Shown here: piece after piece, positions 1-6,592 of the stretch | Position numbering within the stretch: position 1 is the first letter of the stretch | Layout of the letters: every line of letters starts with the position of its first letter | Assembly: GCA_900555045.1 (NCBI GenBank) | Contig: USJW01000119.1 | Location: 1-14,514 of the forward strand | Direction of reading: 5' to 3' | Source: an uncultured Clostridium sp. | GTDB lineage: Bacteria > Bacillota > Clostridia > Lachnospirales > Lachnospiraceae | DNA length: 14,514 bases | Program-made: the position numbers and the translations under genes | Notes under the pieces: generated by a model | Told to the model about the DNA's origin: nothing | Seen by the model: the letters and a program-made list of their open reading frames with translations, nothing else | The model's database searches: none

Positions 1-73
1 TTTTTTTTCAAGCAGAAGACGGCATACGAGATGACGTCAGTGACTGGAGTTCAGACGTGTGCTCTTCCGATCT
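1..73. other. Untrimmed Illumina adapter at contig end (not genomic)
   Basis: After eight T residues, bases 9-32 match the Illumina P7 flow-cell oligonucleotide. Bases 33-39 are a short index, and bases 40-73 match the read-2 (multiplexing) primer ending in CTCTTCCGATCT. This is library-construction sequence retained at the end of an assembled contig. Genomic sequence begins at about 74. Any start codon or promoter called in this stretch is an artefact. Confidence 0.97.
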
Positions 74-851
74 GTCCGTGCTGATGAACGCAGGGATCCG
101 GGATATTCTGATTATTTCCACACCGGATGACACGCCAAGGTTTGAGGCGCTTCTGGGGAACGGAAGCCAGTTCGGCATCAACTTAAATTATGCCGTGCAG
201 CCCAGCCCCGACGGCCTGGCTCAGGCGTTCATCATCGGAGAGGAATTTATTGGAAATGACAGCGTGGCCATGGTGCTGGGAGACAATATTTTCCACGGCC
301 AGGGGCTGACCAAGCGCCTGCGCGCGGCCGCTGCCAAGGAGAAGGGCGCCACCGTGTTCGGCTACTATGTGGATGACCCGGAGCGCTTCGGCATCGTGGA
401 GTTCGACAAGAACGGGAAGGCTGTGTCCATCGAGGAGAAGCCGGAGAAGCCCAAGTCCAACTACTGTGTGACCGGTCTGTATTTCTACGACAACCGGGTG
501 GTGGAGTACGCTAAGAACTTAAAGCCCTCCGCCCGCGGCGAGTTGGAGATCACGGACTTAAACCGCATCTACTTAGAGAACGGGGAGTTGGAGGTCATGC
601 TGCTGGGACAGGGCTTCACCTGGCTGGATACCGGAACCCATGAATCCCTGGTGGAGGCCACCAATTTCGTGAAGACGGTGGAGACCCATCAGCACCGCAA
701 GATCGCCTGCCTGGAGGAGATCGCGTACTTGAACGGATGGATTTCCGAGGAGCAGGTGCTTGAGGCCTACGAGGTGCTCAAAAAGAACCAGTACGGCAAG
801 TATTTGAAGGACGTTCTGGACGGCAAATATGTGGACAAGCTGCATGTGTGA
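74..851 (+). CDS. rfbA: Glucose-1-phosphate thymidylyltransferase RfbA/RmlA, 5'-truncated by contig end
   Basis: This enzyme joins glucose-1-phosphate and dTTP to give dTDP-glucose, the first step of cytoplasmic dTDP-L-rhamnose synthesis. The visible part follows RmlA almost continuously: SVLMNAGIRDI, STPDDTPRFE, PSPDGLAQAF, the LGDN nucleotide/metal segment, EEKPEKPKSN, VTGLYFYD, SARGELEITDLN and WLDTGTHESL. Compared with full-length RmlA (about 290 residues), roughly the first 40 residues are missing, including the GGxGTRLxP pyrophosphorylase loop. They were lost because the contig begins inside the gene, not through mutation. The frame can be read open from a GTG at 57, but that GTG and the next codons are adapter sequence; the first wholly genomic codon is at 75. 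The gene runs into rfbB with a 68-base gap, so the two are probably one operon. The identity is secure; the start is unknown. Confidence 0.95.
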
Positions 852-919
852 TTGACAGGCCCCGGAGGGGACGGGAAGCTGTCTCGGGGCGCAACAGAAA
901 AGACGGAGGCAATAAAAAG

Positions 920-1942
920 ATGAAAGTTATCGTGACCGGCGGCGCCGGTTTTATCGGAAGCAATTTTGTACAGCACATGGTGAACAAGTACCCGGATTAT
1001 GAGATCATCAATCTGGATCTTCTGACCTACGCGGGCAACCTAGAGAACTTAAAGCCCGTGGAGGACAAGCCAAACTACAAGTTCGTGAAGGGCGACATCG
1101 CGGACCGCGCGTTCATCTTCAAGCTGTTTGAGGAGGAGAAGCCGGACGTGGTGGTGAACTTCGCGGCTGAGAGCCATGTGGACCGCTCCATCACGGACCC
1201 GGAGGCGTTTGTGCGCACCAACGTGATCGGAACCACCACGCTGCTTGACGCGTGCCGCGAGTACGGCATTAAGCGCTACCACCAGGTGTCCACGGACGAG
1301 GTTTACGGCGATCTGCCCCTGGACCGCCCGGATTTATTCTTCACGGAGGAGACGCCCCTTCACACCTCCAGCCCCTACTCGTCCTCCAAGGCCAGCGCTG
1401 ATTTGTTCGTGCTGGCGTACCACAGGACCTACGGGCTGCCGGTGAGCGTGTCCCGCTGCTCCAACAACTACGGCCCCTACCACTTCCCGGAGAAGCTGAT
1501 CCCGCTAATCATCAGCCGCGCTCTGGCGGATGAGGAGCTTCCGGTTTACGGCACCGGCGAGAACGTGCGCGACTGGCTGCACGTGGCCGACCACTGTGAG
1601 GCCATCGACCTGGTGATCCACAAGGGCCGCGAGGGCGAGGTCTACAACATCGGCGGGCACAATGAGCGGACCAACCTGGAGGTGGTAAAGACCATCTTAA
1701 AGGCCCTTGACAAGCCGGAGAGCCTGATCCGTTTCGTGACGGACCGCCCGGGACATGACATGCGCTACGCTATCGATCCCACCAAGATCGAGACGGAGCT
1801 GGGCTGGAAGCCGAAGTACAACTTTGACACCGGTATCGCCCAGACCATCCAGTGGTATCTGGACAACCAGGACTGGTGGAAGAACATCCTCAGCGGGGAA
1901 TACAGCAATTATTTTGATAAGATGTACGGAAACCGGCTGTAA
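920..1942 (+). CDS. rfbB: dTDP-glucose 4,6-dehydratase RfbB/RmlB
   Basis: This is the second rhamnose-pathway enzyme, converting dTDP-glucose to dTDP-4-keto-6-deoxyglucose with bound NAD+. The 340-residue product has the usual family length. It shows the extended short-chain dehydrogenase pattern: GGAGFIG at residues 7-13 (Rossmann NAD loop), FAAESHVDRS at 81-90, the RmlB-specific catalytic triplet TDE at 125-127, and YxxxK at 153-157 (YSSSK). RCSNNYGPYHFPEKLIP at 179-195 and RPGHDMRYAID at 276-286 are also typical of RmlB. ATG 920 is chosen because GGAGG lies at 905-909 and the protein then begins directly at the Rossmann strand. A GTG at 848 in frame would add 24 unconserved residues overlapping the rfbA stop. 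It follows rfbA and precedes rfbD. Confidence 0.97.
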   Translation: MKVIVTGGAGFIGSNFVQHMVNKYPDYEIINLDLLTYAGNLENLKPVEDKPNYKFVKGDIADRAFIFKLFEEEKPDVVVNFAAESHVDRSITDPEAFVRTNVIGTTTLLDACREYGIKRYHQVSTDEVYGDLPLDRPDLFFTEETPLHTSSPYSSSKASADLFVLAYHRTYGLPVSVSRCSNNYGPYHFPEKLIPLIISRALADEELPVYGTGENVRDWLHVADHCEAIDLVIHKGREGEVYNIGGHNERTNLEVVKTILKALDKPESLIRFVTDRPGHDMRYAIDPTKIETELGWKPKYNFDTGIAQTIQWYLDNQDWWKNILSGEYSNYFDKMYGNRL

Positions 1943-1960
1943 TCAGCCAGTTTTGATGGC

Positions 1961-1994
1961 GCGCCTGGGGGCAGAGAAATCTGCGCTCAGGCGT
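1961..1994 (+). other. Imperfect hairpin in the rfbB-rfbD gap
   Basis: CGCCTG at 1962-1967 pairs with CAGGCG at 1988-1993, and GCAG at 1971-1974 pairs with CTGC at 1981-1984, with a 3x3 internal loop between the stems and an AGAAAT terminal loop. No T-run follows, so this is not an intrinsic terminator. It may be an RNA-processing or stability element within the rfb mRNA, or chance. The rest of the 110-base gap holds only the rfbD ribosome site. Confidence 0.25.
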
Positions 1995-2052
1995 TGTGAT
2001 ATGGCTGCCGTCAGGCGGCTTTGACGCAATTTTGAAGCAGGAGGTAGGGTTT

Positions 2053-2913
2053 ATGAAAATTCTTGTAACAGGTGCAAATGGACAGCTGGGCCATGATCTG
2101 ATGAATGAGCTGGCGAAACGCAACATCGAAGCGGTGGGAGTGGACGTGCAGGAGATGGATATCACCGACGCCGCGGCCTGCGACCGCGTAATTAAACAGG
2201 TTTCCCCAGACGCAGTGATCCACTGTGCCGCATATACTGCAGTAGACGCAGCGGAAGATAACCTGGAGCTGTGCCGCAAGATCAACGCAGAGGGCACCCG
2301 CAACATCGCCAGAGTGTGCGGGGAGCTGGACATCAAGCTGATGTACATCAGCACGGACTACGTGTTCAACGGCCAGGGCGAGCGCCCCTGGGAGCCGGAC
2401 GACCACAGGGAGCCCTTAAACGTCTACGGACTCACCAAGTACGAGGGTGAGATCGCGGTGGAGCAGGCGGTGAAGAAGTATTTCACCGTGCGAATCGCCT
2501 GGGTGTTCGGAATCGGCGGCAAGAACTTTATAAAGACCATGCTGCGGCTGGGAAGAGAGAAGGGCGCGGTGAGCGTGGTCAACGATCAGGTTGGCTCCCC
2601 CACCTACACCTACGACCTGGCGAGACTGCTGGTGGACATGATCCAGACCGAGCACTACGGCCGCTATCACGCCACCAACGAGGGAATCTGCAGCTGGTAC
2701 GAGTTCGCCTGCGAGATCTTTAAGCAGGCCGGCATGGACCAGGTGAAGGTGACTCCGGTGGATTCTGCCTCATTCCCGGCGAAGGCCAAACGGCCCGCAA
2801 ACAGCCGCATGAGCAAGGAGAAGCTGACGGAGAACGGTTTCCTTCGCCTTCCGACCTGGCAGGATGCGCTGAGCCGCTACTTAAAGGAGCTTGAGGCGCA
2901 GGAGAACCAGTAG
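2053..2913 (+). CDS. rfbD: dTDP-4-dehydrorhamnose reductase RfbD/RmlD
   Basis: This is the last rhamnose-pathway step, NAD(P)H-dependent reduction of dTDP-4-keto-L-rhamnose to dTDP-L-rhamnose. The 286-residue product shows the nucleotide-binding loop GANGQLG at 7-13, HCAAYTAVDAAE at 57-68, STDYVF at 100-105, the catalytic YxxxK at 125-129 (YGLTK), RIAWVFG at 147-153, and the C-terminal RPANSRMSKEKL segment typical of RmlD. ATG 2053 has a strong AGGAGG site just upstream (about 2040-2045); the longer in-frame start at 1996 adds 19 unconserved residues. The preceding pathway enzyme, the epimerase RmlC, is not encoded between rfbA and rfbD and is expected upstream of the contig edge or elsewhere. 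The gene probably shares an mRNA with rfbA and rfbB. Confidence 0.97.
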   Translation: MKILVTGANGQLGHDLMNELAKRNIEAVGVDVQEMDITDAAACDRVIKQVSPDAVIHCAAYTAVDAAEDNLELCRKINAEGTRNIARVCGELDIKLMYISTDYVFNGQGERPWEPDDHREPLNVYGLTKYEGEIAVEQAVKKYFTVRIAWVFGIGGKNFIKTMLRLGREKGAVSVVNDQVGSPTYTYDLARLLVDMIQTEHYGRYHATNEGICSWYEFACEIFKQAGMDQVKVTPVDSASFPAKAKRPANSRMSKEKLTENGFLRLPTWQDALSRYLKELEAQENQ

Positions 2914-3011
2914 GAAATTTATGGGCGAAGCGTTTGACGGGTGCCATGGGGCGCCGGGGATAGCAAGGCTGCGGGGAATTCAATAAAGGGACAGGAAGGA
3001 AAGAGAGTCAA

Positions 3012-4364
3012 ATGGGAAAATATTTTGGTACAGACGGATTTCGCGGAGAGGCAAATGTGAACTTGACGGTGGAGCACGCCTACAAGGTGGGGCGCTTTCT
3101 GGGCTGGTACTATGGCCAGAAGACGCCGGATGAGCGCTGCAAGATCGTGATCGGCAAGGACACGCGCCGCAGCAGCTATATGTTCGAGTATTCACTGGTG
3201 GCCGGTCTGACCGCCTCCGGCGCGGATGTCTACCTACTGCACGTGACCACCACGCCCAGCGTCTCCTACGTGGTGCGCACCGAGGGCTTCAACTGCGGAA
3301 TCATGATTTCCGCCAGCCACAACCCCTACTATGACAACGGGATCAAGGTCATCAACGAGAAGGGCGAGAAGCTGGAGGAGAGCGTGATCGAGGAGGTCGA
3401 GAAGTATCTGGACGGCGAGACGCCGGAGATCCCGATGGCGCAGAAGGATCACATCGGGCGGACCGTGGACTTCGCCGCAGGCCGGAACCGCTACATCGGC
3501 TACCTGATTTCCATCGCGACGCGCTCCTTCAAGAACAAGAAGGTGGCGTTAGACTGCGCCAACGGCAGCGCCTCGGCCATTGCCAAGAACGTGTTCGACG
3601 CCCTGGGCGCTGAGACCCATGTGATCAATAACAATCCCAACGGCTTAAACATCAACACCGACTGCGGCTCCACCCACATCGAGCACCTGCAGAAGTTCGT
3701 GGTGGAGGAGGGCTGCGACGTGGGCTTCGCCTACGACGGCGACGCGGACCGCTGCATCGCGGTGGATGAGAACGGCCATGTGGTGGACGGCGACTCGATC
3801 ATGTACATCTGCGGAACGTACATGAAGGAGCTGGGAACACTCTACAAGAACACCGTGGTCACCACGATCATGTCCAACTTCGGCCTGTATAAGGCCTTCG
3901 ACCGGGAGGGAATCTCCTATGTGAAGACCGCGGTGGGCGACAAGTACGTGTACGAGAACATGGCAAGTACCGGGCACTGCCTGGGCGGCGAGCAGTCCGG
4001 CCACATCATCTTCAGCAAGCATGCCACCACGGGCGACGGCATCCTGACCTCCTTAAAGGTGATGGAGGTGATGCTGGAGAAGAAGGAGTCCTTAGCCAAG
4101 CTGGCCTCCGGCGTGGAGATCTATCCCCAGGTGCTCAAGAACGTGCGCGTGAAGGACAAAAAGGCCGCTCAGGACGACGCTGCGGTTCAGGCGGAGGTGG
4201 CCAAGGTGACCGAGAGCCTGGGAAGCGACGGGCGGATCCTGCTGCGCCAGTCCGGCACCGAGCCGGTTGTCCGCGTGATGGTGGAGGCGCCGGACCTTGA
4301 GACCTGCGAGAAGTATGTGGATCAGGTGATCCGGGTGATGGAGAGTGAGGGGCACTGCCTGTAA
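3012..4364 (+). CDS. glmM: Phosphoglucosamine mutase GlmM
   Basis: GlmM interconverts glucosamine-6-phosphate and glucosamine-1-phosphate, feeding UDP-GlcNAc for peptidoglycan and other wall polymers. The 450-residue length is normal for the family. Motifs appear in order: GTDGFRG at 6-12; the phosphoserine loop ISASHNP at 99-105 with catalytic Ser102; the metal loop DGDADR at 242-247; the sugar loop GEQSG at 326-330; and the phosphate loop RQSGTEP at 412-418. The GTDGFRG start and the YDNGIK context after the serine loop favour GlmM over phosphomannomutase or phosphoglucomutase. AGGAAGGA at 2993-3000 supports ATG 3012. It lies 98 bases after rfbD with no clear terminator between, so co-transcription with the rhamnose genes is plausible. 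In many Firmicutes glmM follows cdaA and ybbR; neither precedes it here. Confidence 0.94.
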   Translation: MGKYFGTDGFRGEANVNLTVEHAYKVGRFLGWYYGQKTPDERCKIVIGKDTRRSSYMFEYSLVAGLTASGADVYLLHVTTTPSVSYVVRTEGFNCGIMISASHNPYYDNGIKVINEKGEKLEESVIEEVEKYLDGETPEIPMAQKDHIGRTVDFAAGRNRYIGYLISIATRSFKNKKVALDCANGSASAIAKNVFDALGAETHVINNNPNGLNINTDCGSTHIEHLQKFVVEEGCDVGFAYDGDADRCIAVDENGHVVDGDSIMYICGTYMKELGTLYKNTVVTTIMSNFGLYKAFDREGISYVKTAVGDKYVYENMASTGHCLGGEQSGHIIFSKHATTGDGILTSLKVMEVMLEKKESLAKLASGVEIYPQVLKNVRVKDKKAAQDDAAVQAEVAKVTESLGSDGRILLRQSGTEPVVRVMVEAPDLETCEKYVDQVIRVMESEGHCL

Positions 4365-4397
4365 GGCGGAGCTCCCTTCCCTGCTTAACATAAAACC

Positions 4398-4427
4398 TGG
4401 GAATATTTACTATAACCATTGGGAATA
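4398..4427 (+). repeat. Direct repeat TGGGAATA x2, 22-bp period, upstream of the leuA promoter
   Basis: TGGGAATA occurs at 4398-4405 and again at 4420-4427. The 22-bp period is about two helical turns, so both copies would face the same side of the DNA. The second copy ends 20 bp before the -35 box at 4448. This geometry suits a dimeric transcription factor, but no known consensus is recognised. Confidence 0.35.
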
Positions 4428-4447
4428 CCAAAATAAGGCACCGCGAC

Positions 4448-4476
4448 TTGCCAGTTATGGTGGGCTGTGCTATAAT
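4448..4476 (+). promoter_or_regulatory. Sigma-A promoter TTGCCA-17-TATAAT, probably for leuA
   Basis: The -35 box TTGCCA is at 4448-4453, followed by a 17-base spacer and a perfect -10 box TATAAT at 4471-4476. The expected start is near 4483. No comparable promoter is visible between the terminator at 4506-4538 and leuA, so this is the best candidate for leuA. Its transcript would meet that terminator within about 25 bases. Confidence 0.7.
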
Positions 4477-4505
4477 AAATTAACGTTGCGGCAAAGCGGT
4501 TATGG

Positions 4506-4538
4506 GATCCCGGAGAATTTGCGCTCCGGGATCTTTTT
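4506..4538 (+). terminator. Intrinsic terminator / possible leuA attenuator
   Basis: A perfect 10-bp stem (GATCCCGGAG at 4506-4515 with CTCCGGGATC at 4524-4533), an 8-base loop and five T residues form a strong Rho-independent terminator. It can end read-through from glmM. It also lies just downstream of the promoter at 4448-4476 and about 205 bases before leuA, so it may control read-through into leuA. The remainder of the gap (4539-4743) contains a 12-bp palindrome at 4650-4661 and the leuA ribosome site, but no convincing gene. Confidence 0.88.
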
Positions 4539-4743
4539 GAATTCCCGCGCATGCCGGCGATTTTATTCAGAAAAGGAATGATGTTGGATGGGGCTGAACC
4601 AGTAAGAGTATTGCTGTTCATCGTCAGACATTACGGTGTGATCGAGCGACTGCCCGGGCAGGGCTGAGGACAGAGAAAATGGTCTAAGACAGAGTGAGTT
4701 GGATCAAACAGAGCCGTAAAAAAGATGAATGGAGGAAACGATT

Positions 4744-6411
4744 ATGTTAAATTATCAGAGATATAAACGAGTACCGGTTGTGGATTTCCCGGAGCGCACC
4801 TGGCCGAACAAGGAGATTGTGAAGGCGCCGATCTGGTGCAGCGTGGATCTTCGCGACGGCAACCAGGCGCTTGTGGAGCCCATGGTGGTGGAGGAGAAGG
4901 TGGAGATGTTCAACCTTCTTGTGAAGCTGGGCTTCAAGGAGATCGAGGTGGGCTTCCCGGCCGCTTCCCAGATTGAGTACGACTTCCTTCGCACGCTGGT
5001 GGACCGCAAGCTGATCCCCGACGACGTGGAGGTTCAGGTGCTGGTGCAGTGCCGCGAGCATTTGATCAAGAGAACCTTCGAGGCCCTTGAGGGCGTGAAG
5101 AAGGCCATCGTACATATTTACAATTCCACATCCACCTTACAGCGGGATGTGGTGTTCCACAAGGACATGGATGAGATCAAGGACATCGCCATCGTCGGCA
5201 CCAAGCTGGTGCAGCGCTACGCGGCGGAGTGCGACACCCAGGTGCGCCTGGAGTACTCCCCGGAGAGCTTTACCGGCACGGAGCTGGAGTTCGCCCTTGA
5301 CATCTGCACGGCGGTCCAGGAGACATGGGGGGCTACCAAGGAGAACCCCATCATCATCAACCTTCCGTCCACCGTTGAGATGACCACTCCCAACGTGTAC
5401 GCGGACCAGATCGAGTGGATGAACACCCACTTTAAGAACCGCGAGAGCATCATCCTCAGCGTCCACCCGCACAACGACCGCGGCGAGGGCGTCGCGTCCA
5501 CCGAGCTCGCCATGCTTGCAGGGGCTGAGCGCGTGGAGGGAACGCTGTTCGGAAACGGCGAGCGCACCGGAAACGTGGATGTGCTGACTGTTGCCTACAA
5601 TATGTTCTCCCAGGGTATTAACCCGGAGCTTAACATTGAGAATATCCGCGAGATCGCAGAGATTTATGAGCGCTGCACCAAGATGGACATTCCCCACAGA
5701 CATCCCTACGCGGGCAAGCTGGTGTTCACCGCATTCTCCGGCTCCCACCAGGATGCCATCAACAAGGGTATGCAGGCGCTGCACGAGCGGAACAGCGAGT
5801 ACTGGGAGGTTCCCTACCTTCCCATCGATCCCAGCGACATCGGCCGCCAGTACGAGCCCATCGTCCGGATCAACAGCCAGTCCGGAAAGGGCGGCGTAGC
5901 CTTCGTGATGGACACCTTCTACGGCTTCAAGCTGCCTAAGGGCATGCACAAGGAGTTCGCGGATGTGATCCAGAAGATCTCCGAGCAGCAGGGCGAGGTG
6001 GCTCCGGAGCAGATCATGGAGGAGTTCCGCGTGAACTACCTGGACCACAAGGAACCCATGCACTTCCGCAGATGCCGGATTACCGACACGGAGACGGGGG
6101 ACGGCGAGTTTGCAACCCTGGCAAGGGTCACCTACCTGGACCACGGCATCGAGAAGACCTTCGAGGGCGTCGGAAACGGACCCATCGATGCAATCCAGAG
6201 AGGTATGGAGGATGCGCTTGGAATCCAGATCAAGGTGTTGGACTACAGCGAGCACGCTCTGGCAGCGGGCTCCGGCGCGCAGGCGGCGTCCTACATCCAT
6301 TTGATGGATCAGGTGTCCGGAAGAGCGACCTACGGCGTGGGCATCAGCTCCAACATTACCAGAGCCTCCATCCGCGGTATCTTCAGCGCGGTGAACAGGC
6401 TGTTCTATTGA
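4744..6411 (+). CDS. leuA: 2-isopropylmalate synthase LeuA (long, yeast/actinobacterial type)
   Basis: LeuA condenses acetyl-CoA with 2-ketoisovalerate, the committed step of leucine synthesis. The 555-residue product is the long form: a TIM-barrel catalytic domain (about 25-320), a linker, and a C-terminal leucine-sensing regulatory domain (about 430-550). Visible motifs are SVDLRDGNQALVEPM at 33-47 (the RDGxQ metal/substrate motif), metal-binding HPHNDRG at 241-247, GTLFGNGERTGNVD at 266-279, and AGSGAQAASYI in the regulatory domain (508-518). ATG 4744 is preferred to the in-frame ATG at 4729 because GGAGG at 4731-4735 is ideally spaced for it. The gene stands alone, without leuBCD, between two strong terminators. 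Leucine feedback is expected from the C-terminal domain; transcriptional attenuation is suggested by the leader. A homocitrate or citramalate synthase role is less likely given the full-length match to long LeuA. Confidence 0.94.
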   Translation: MLNYQRYKRVPVVDFPERTWPNKEIVKAPIWCSVDLRDGNQALVEPMVVEEKVEMFNLLVKLGFKEIEVGFPAASQIEYDFLRTLVDRKLIPDDVEVQVLVQCREHLIKRTFEALEGVKKAIVHIYNSTSTLQRDVVFHKDMDEIKDIAIVGTKLVQRYAAECDTQVRLEYSPESFTGTELEFALDICTAVQETWGATKENPIIINLPSTVEMTTPNVYADQIEWMNTHFKNRESIILSVHPHNDRGEGVASTELAMLAGAERVEGTLFGNGERTGNVDVLTVAYNMFSQGINPELNIENIREIAEIYERCTKMDIPHRHPYAGKLVFTAFSGSHQDAINKGMQALHERNSEYWEVPYLPIDPSDIGRQYEPIVRINSQSGKGGVAFVMDTFYGFKLPKGMHKEFADVIQKISEQQGEVAPEQIMEEFRVNYLDHKEPMHFRRCRITDTETGDGEFATLARVTYLDHGIEKTFEGVGNGPIDAIQRGMEDALGIQIKVLDYSEHALAAGSGAQAASYIHLMDQVSGRATYGVGISSNITRASIRGIFSAVNRLFY

Positions 6412-6427
6412 ATTTAAAATTTAAGGC

Positions 6428-6455
6428 GGGAGCTGCCGCGTGAGCGGCGGGTCCC
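6428..6455 (+). other. GTGA-tetraloop hairpin in the leuA 3' untranslated region
   Basis: GCCGC at 6435-6439 and GCGGC at 6444-6448 form a stem closed by a GTGA (GNRA-type) tetraloop, with outer pairs GGGA/TCCC at 6428-6431 and 6452-6455. It lies between the leuA stop and the terminator and lacks its own T-run. It may protect the mRNA 3' end, or be chance. Confidence 0.35.
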
Positions 6456-6463
6456 TGGTGTTT

Positions 6464-6497
6464 GATCCCTGAAACCTTGTTTCAGGGATCTTTTTTT
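6464..6497 (+). terminator. Intrinsic terminator of leuA
   Basis: GATCCCTGAAA at 6464-6474 pairs perfectly over 11 bp with TTTCAGGGATC at 6480-6490 across a 5-base loop, followed by seven T residues. The outer GATCCC/GGGATC pairs and T-run match those of the terminator upstream of leuA. Confidence 0.95.
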
Positions 6498-6521
6498 AAC
6501 CGGAGGGGGAATAAGGTTTCC

Positions 6522-6550
6522 TTGACAAGACCGCCCTATGCTCGTAAAAT
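6522..6550 (+). promoter_or_regulatory. Sigma-A promoter TTGACA-17-TAAAAT for the lactonase-regulator unit
   Basis: A perfect -35 TTGACA at 6522-6527 is followed by a 17-base spacer and TAAAAT at 6545-6550. The predicted start is near 6557, about 36 bases before the ATG at 6593. No cre-like operator is visible. The promoter should be strong and independent of sigma-54, giving basal expression of the phosphotriesterase-family gene and the activator behind it. Confidence 0.85.
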
Positions 6551-6592
6551 GATCTCTATTAAGCAGACGGAGGACAGCAAAGGAGGTATGCC

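Noticed and set aside
848..919. Longer start for rfbB at GTG 848
   Set aside because: It adds 24 unconserved residues and overlaps the rfbA stop, whereas GGAGG at 905-909 points to ATG 920, exactly at the Rossmann strand.
852..919. Promoter at TTGACA 852-857 for rfbB
   Set aside because: There is no -10 box at usable spacing; the following sequence is G+C-rich.
1935..1954. Terminator at the rfbB stop (GGCTG/CAGCC then AGTTTT)
   Set aside because: The stem is only 5 bp with a short, interrupted T-run, and rfbD follows in the same pathway.
1996..2052. Longer start for rfbD at 1996
   Set aside because: ATG 2053 has a much better ribosome site and begins at the conserved nucleotide-binding strand.
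2935..3000. Promoter before glmM beginning TTGACG
   Set aside because: Only GGGATA/GGATAG occupy the -10 position, too weak to claim.
4551..4667. 38-codon ORF in the leuA leader
   Set aside because: There is no ribosome site before the ATG, no enrichment in Leu codons, and no recognisable motif.
4365..4743. T-box riboswitch controlling leuA
   Set aside because: A faint match (GGCACCGCG, 4437-4445) to the T-box core lies upstream of the promoter and is not part of the terminator stem; no Stem I features were found.
5137..6300. 387-codon open frame antisense to leuA
   Set aside because: It lies wholly inside leuA on the opposite strand, with a His/Leu/Val-rich composition typical of the reverse complement of a G+C-biased gene, and it shows no domain or ribosome site.
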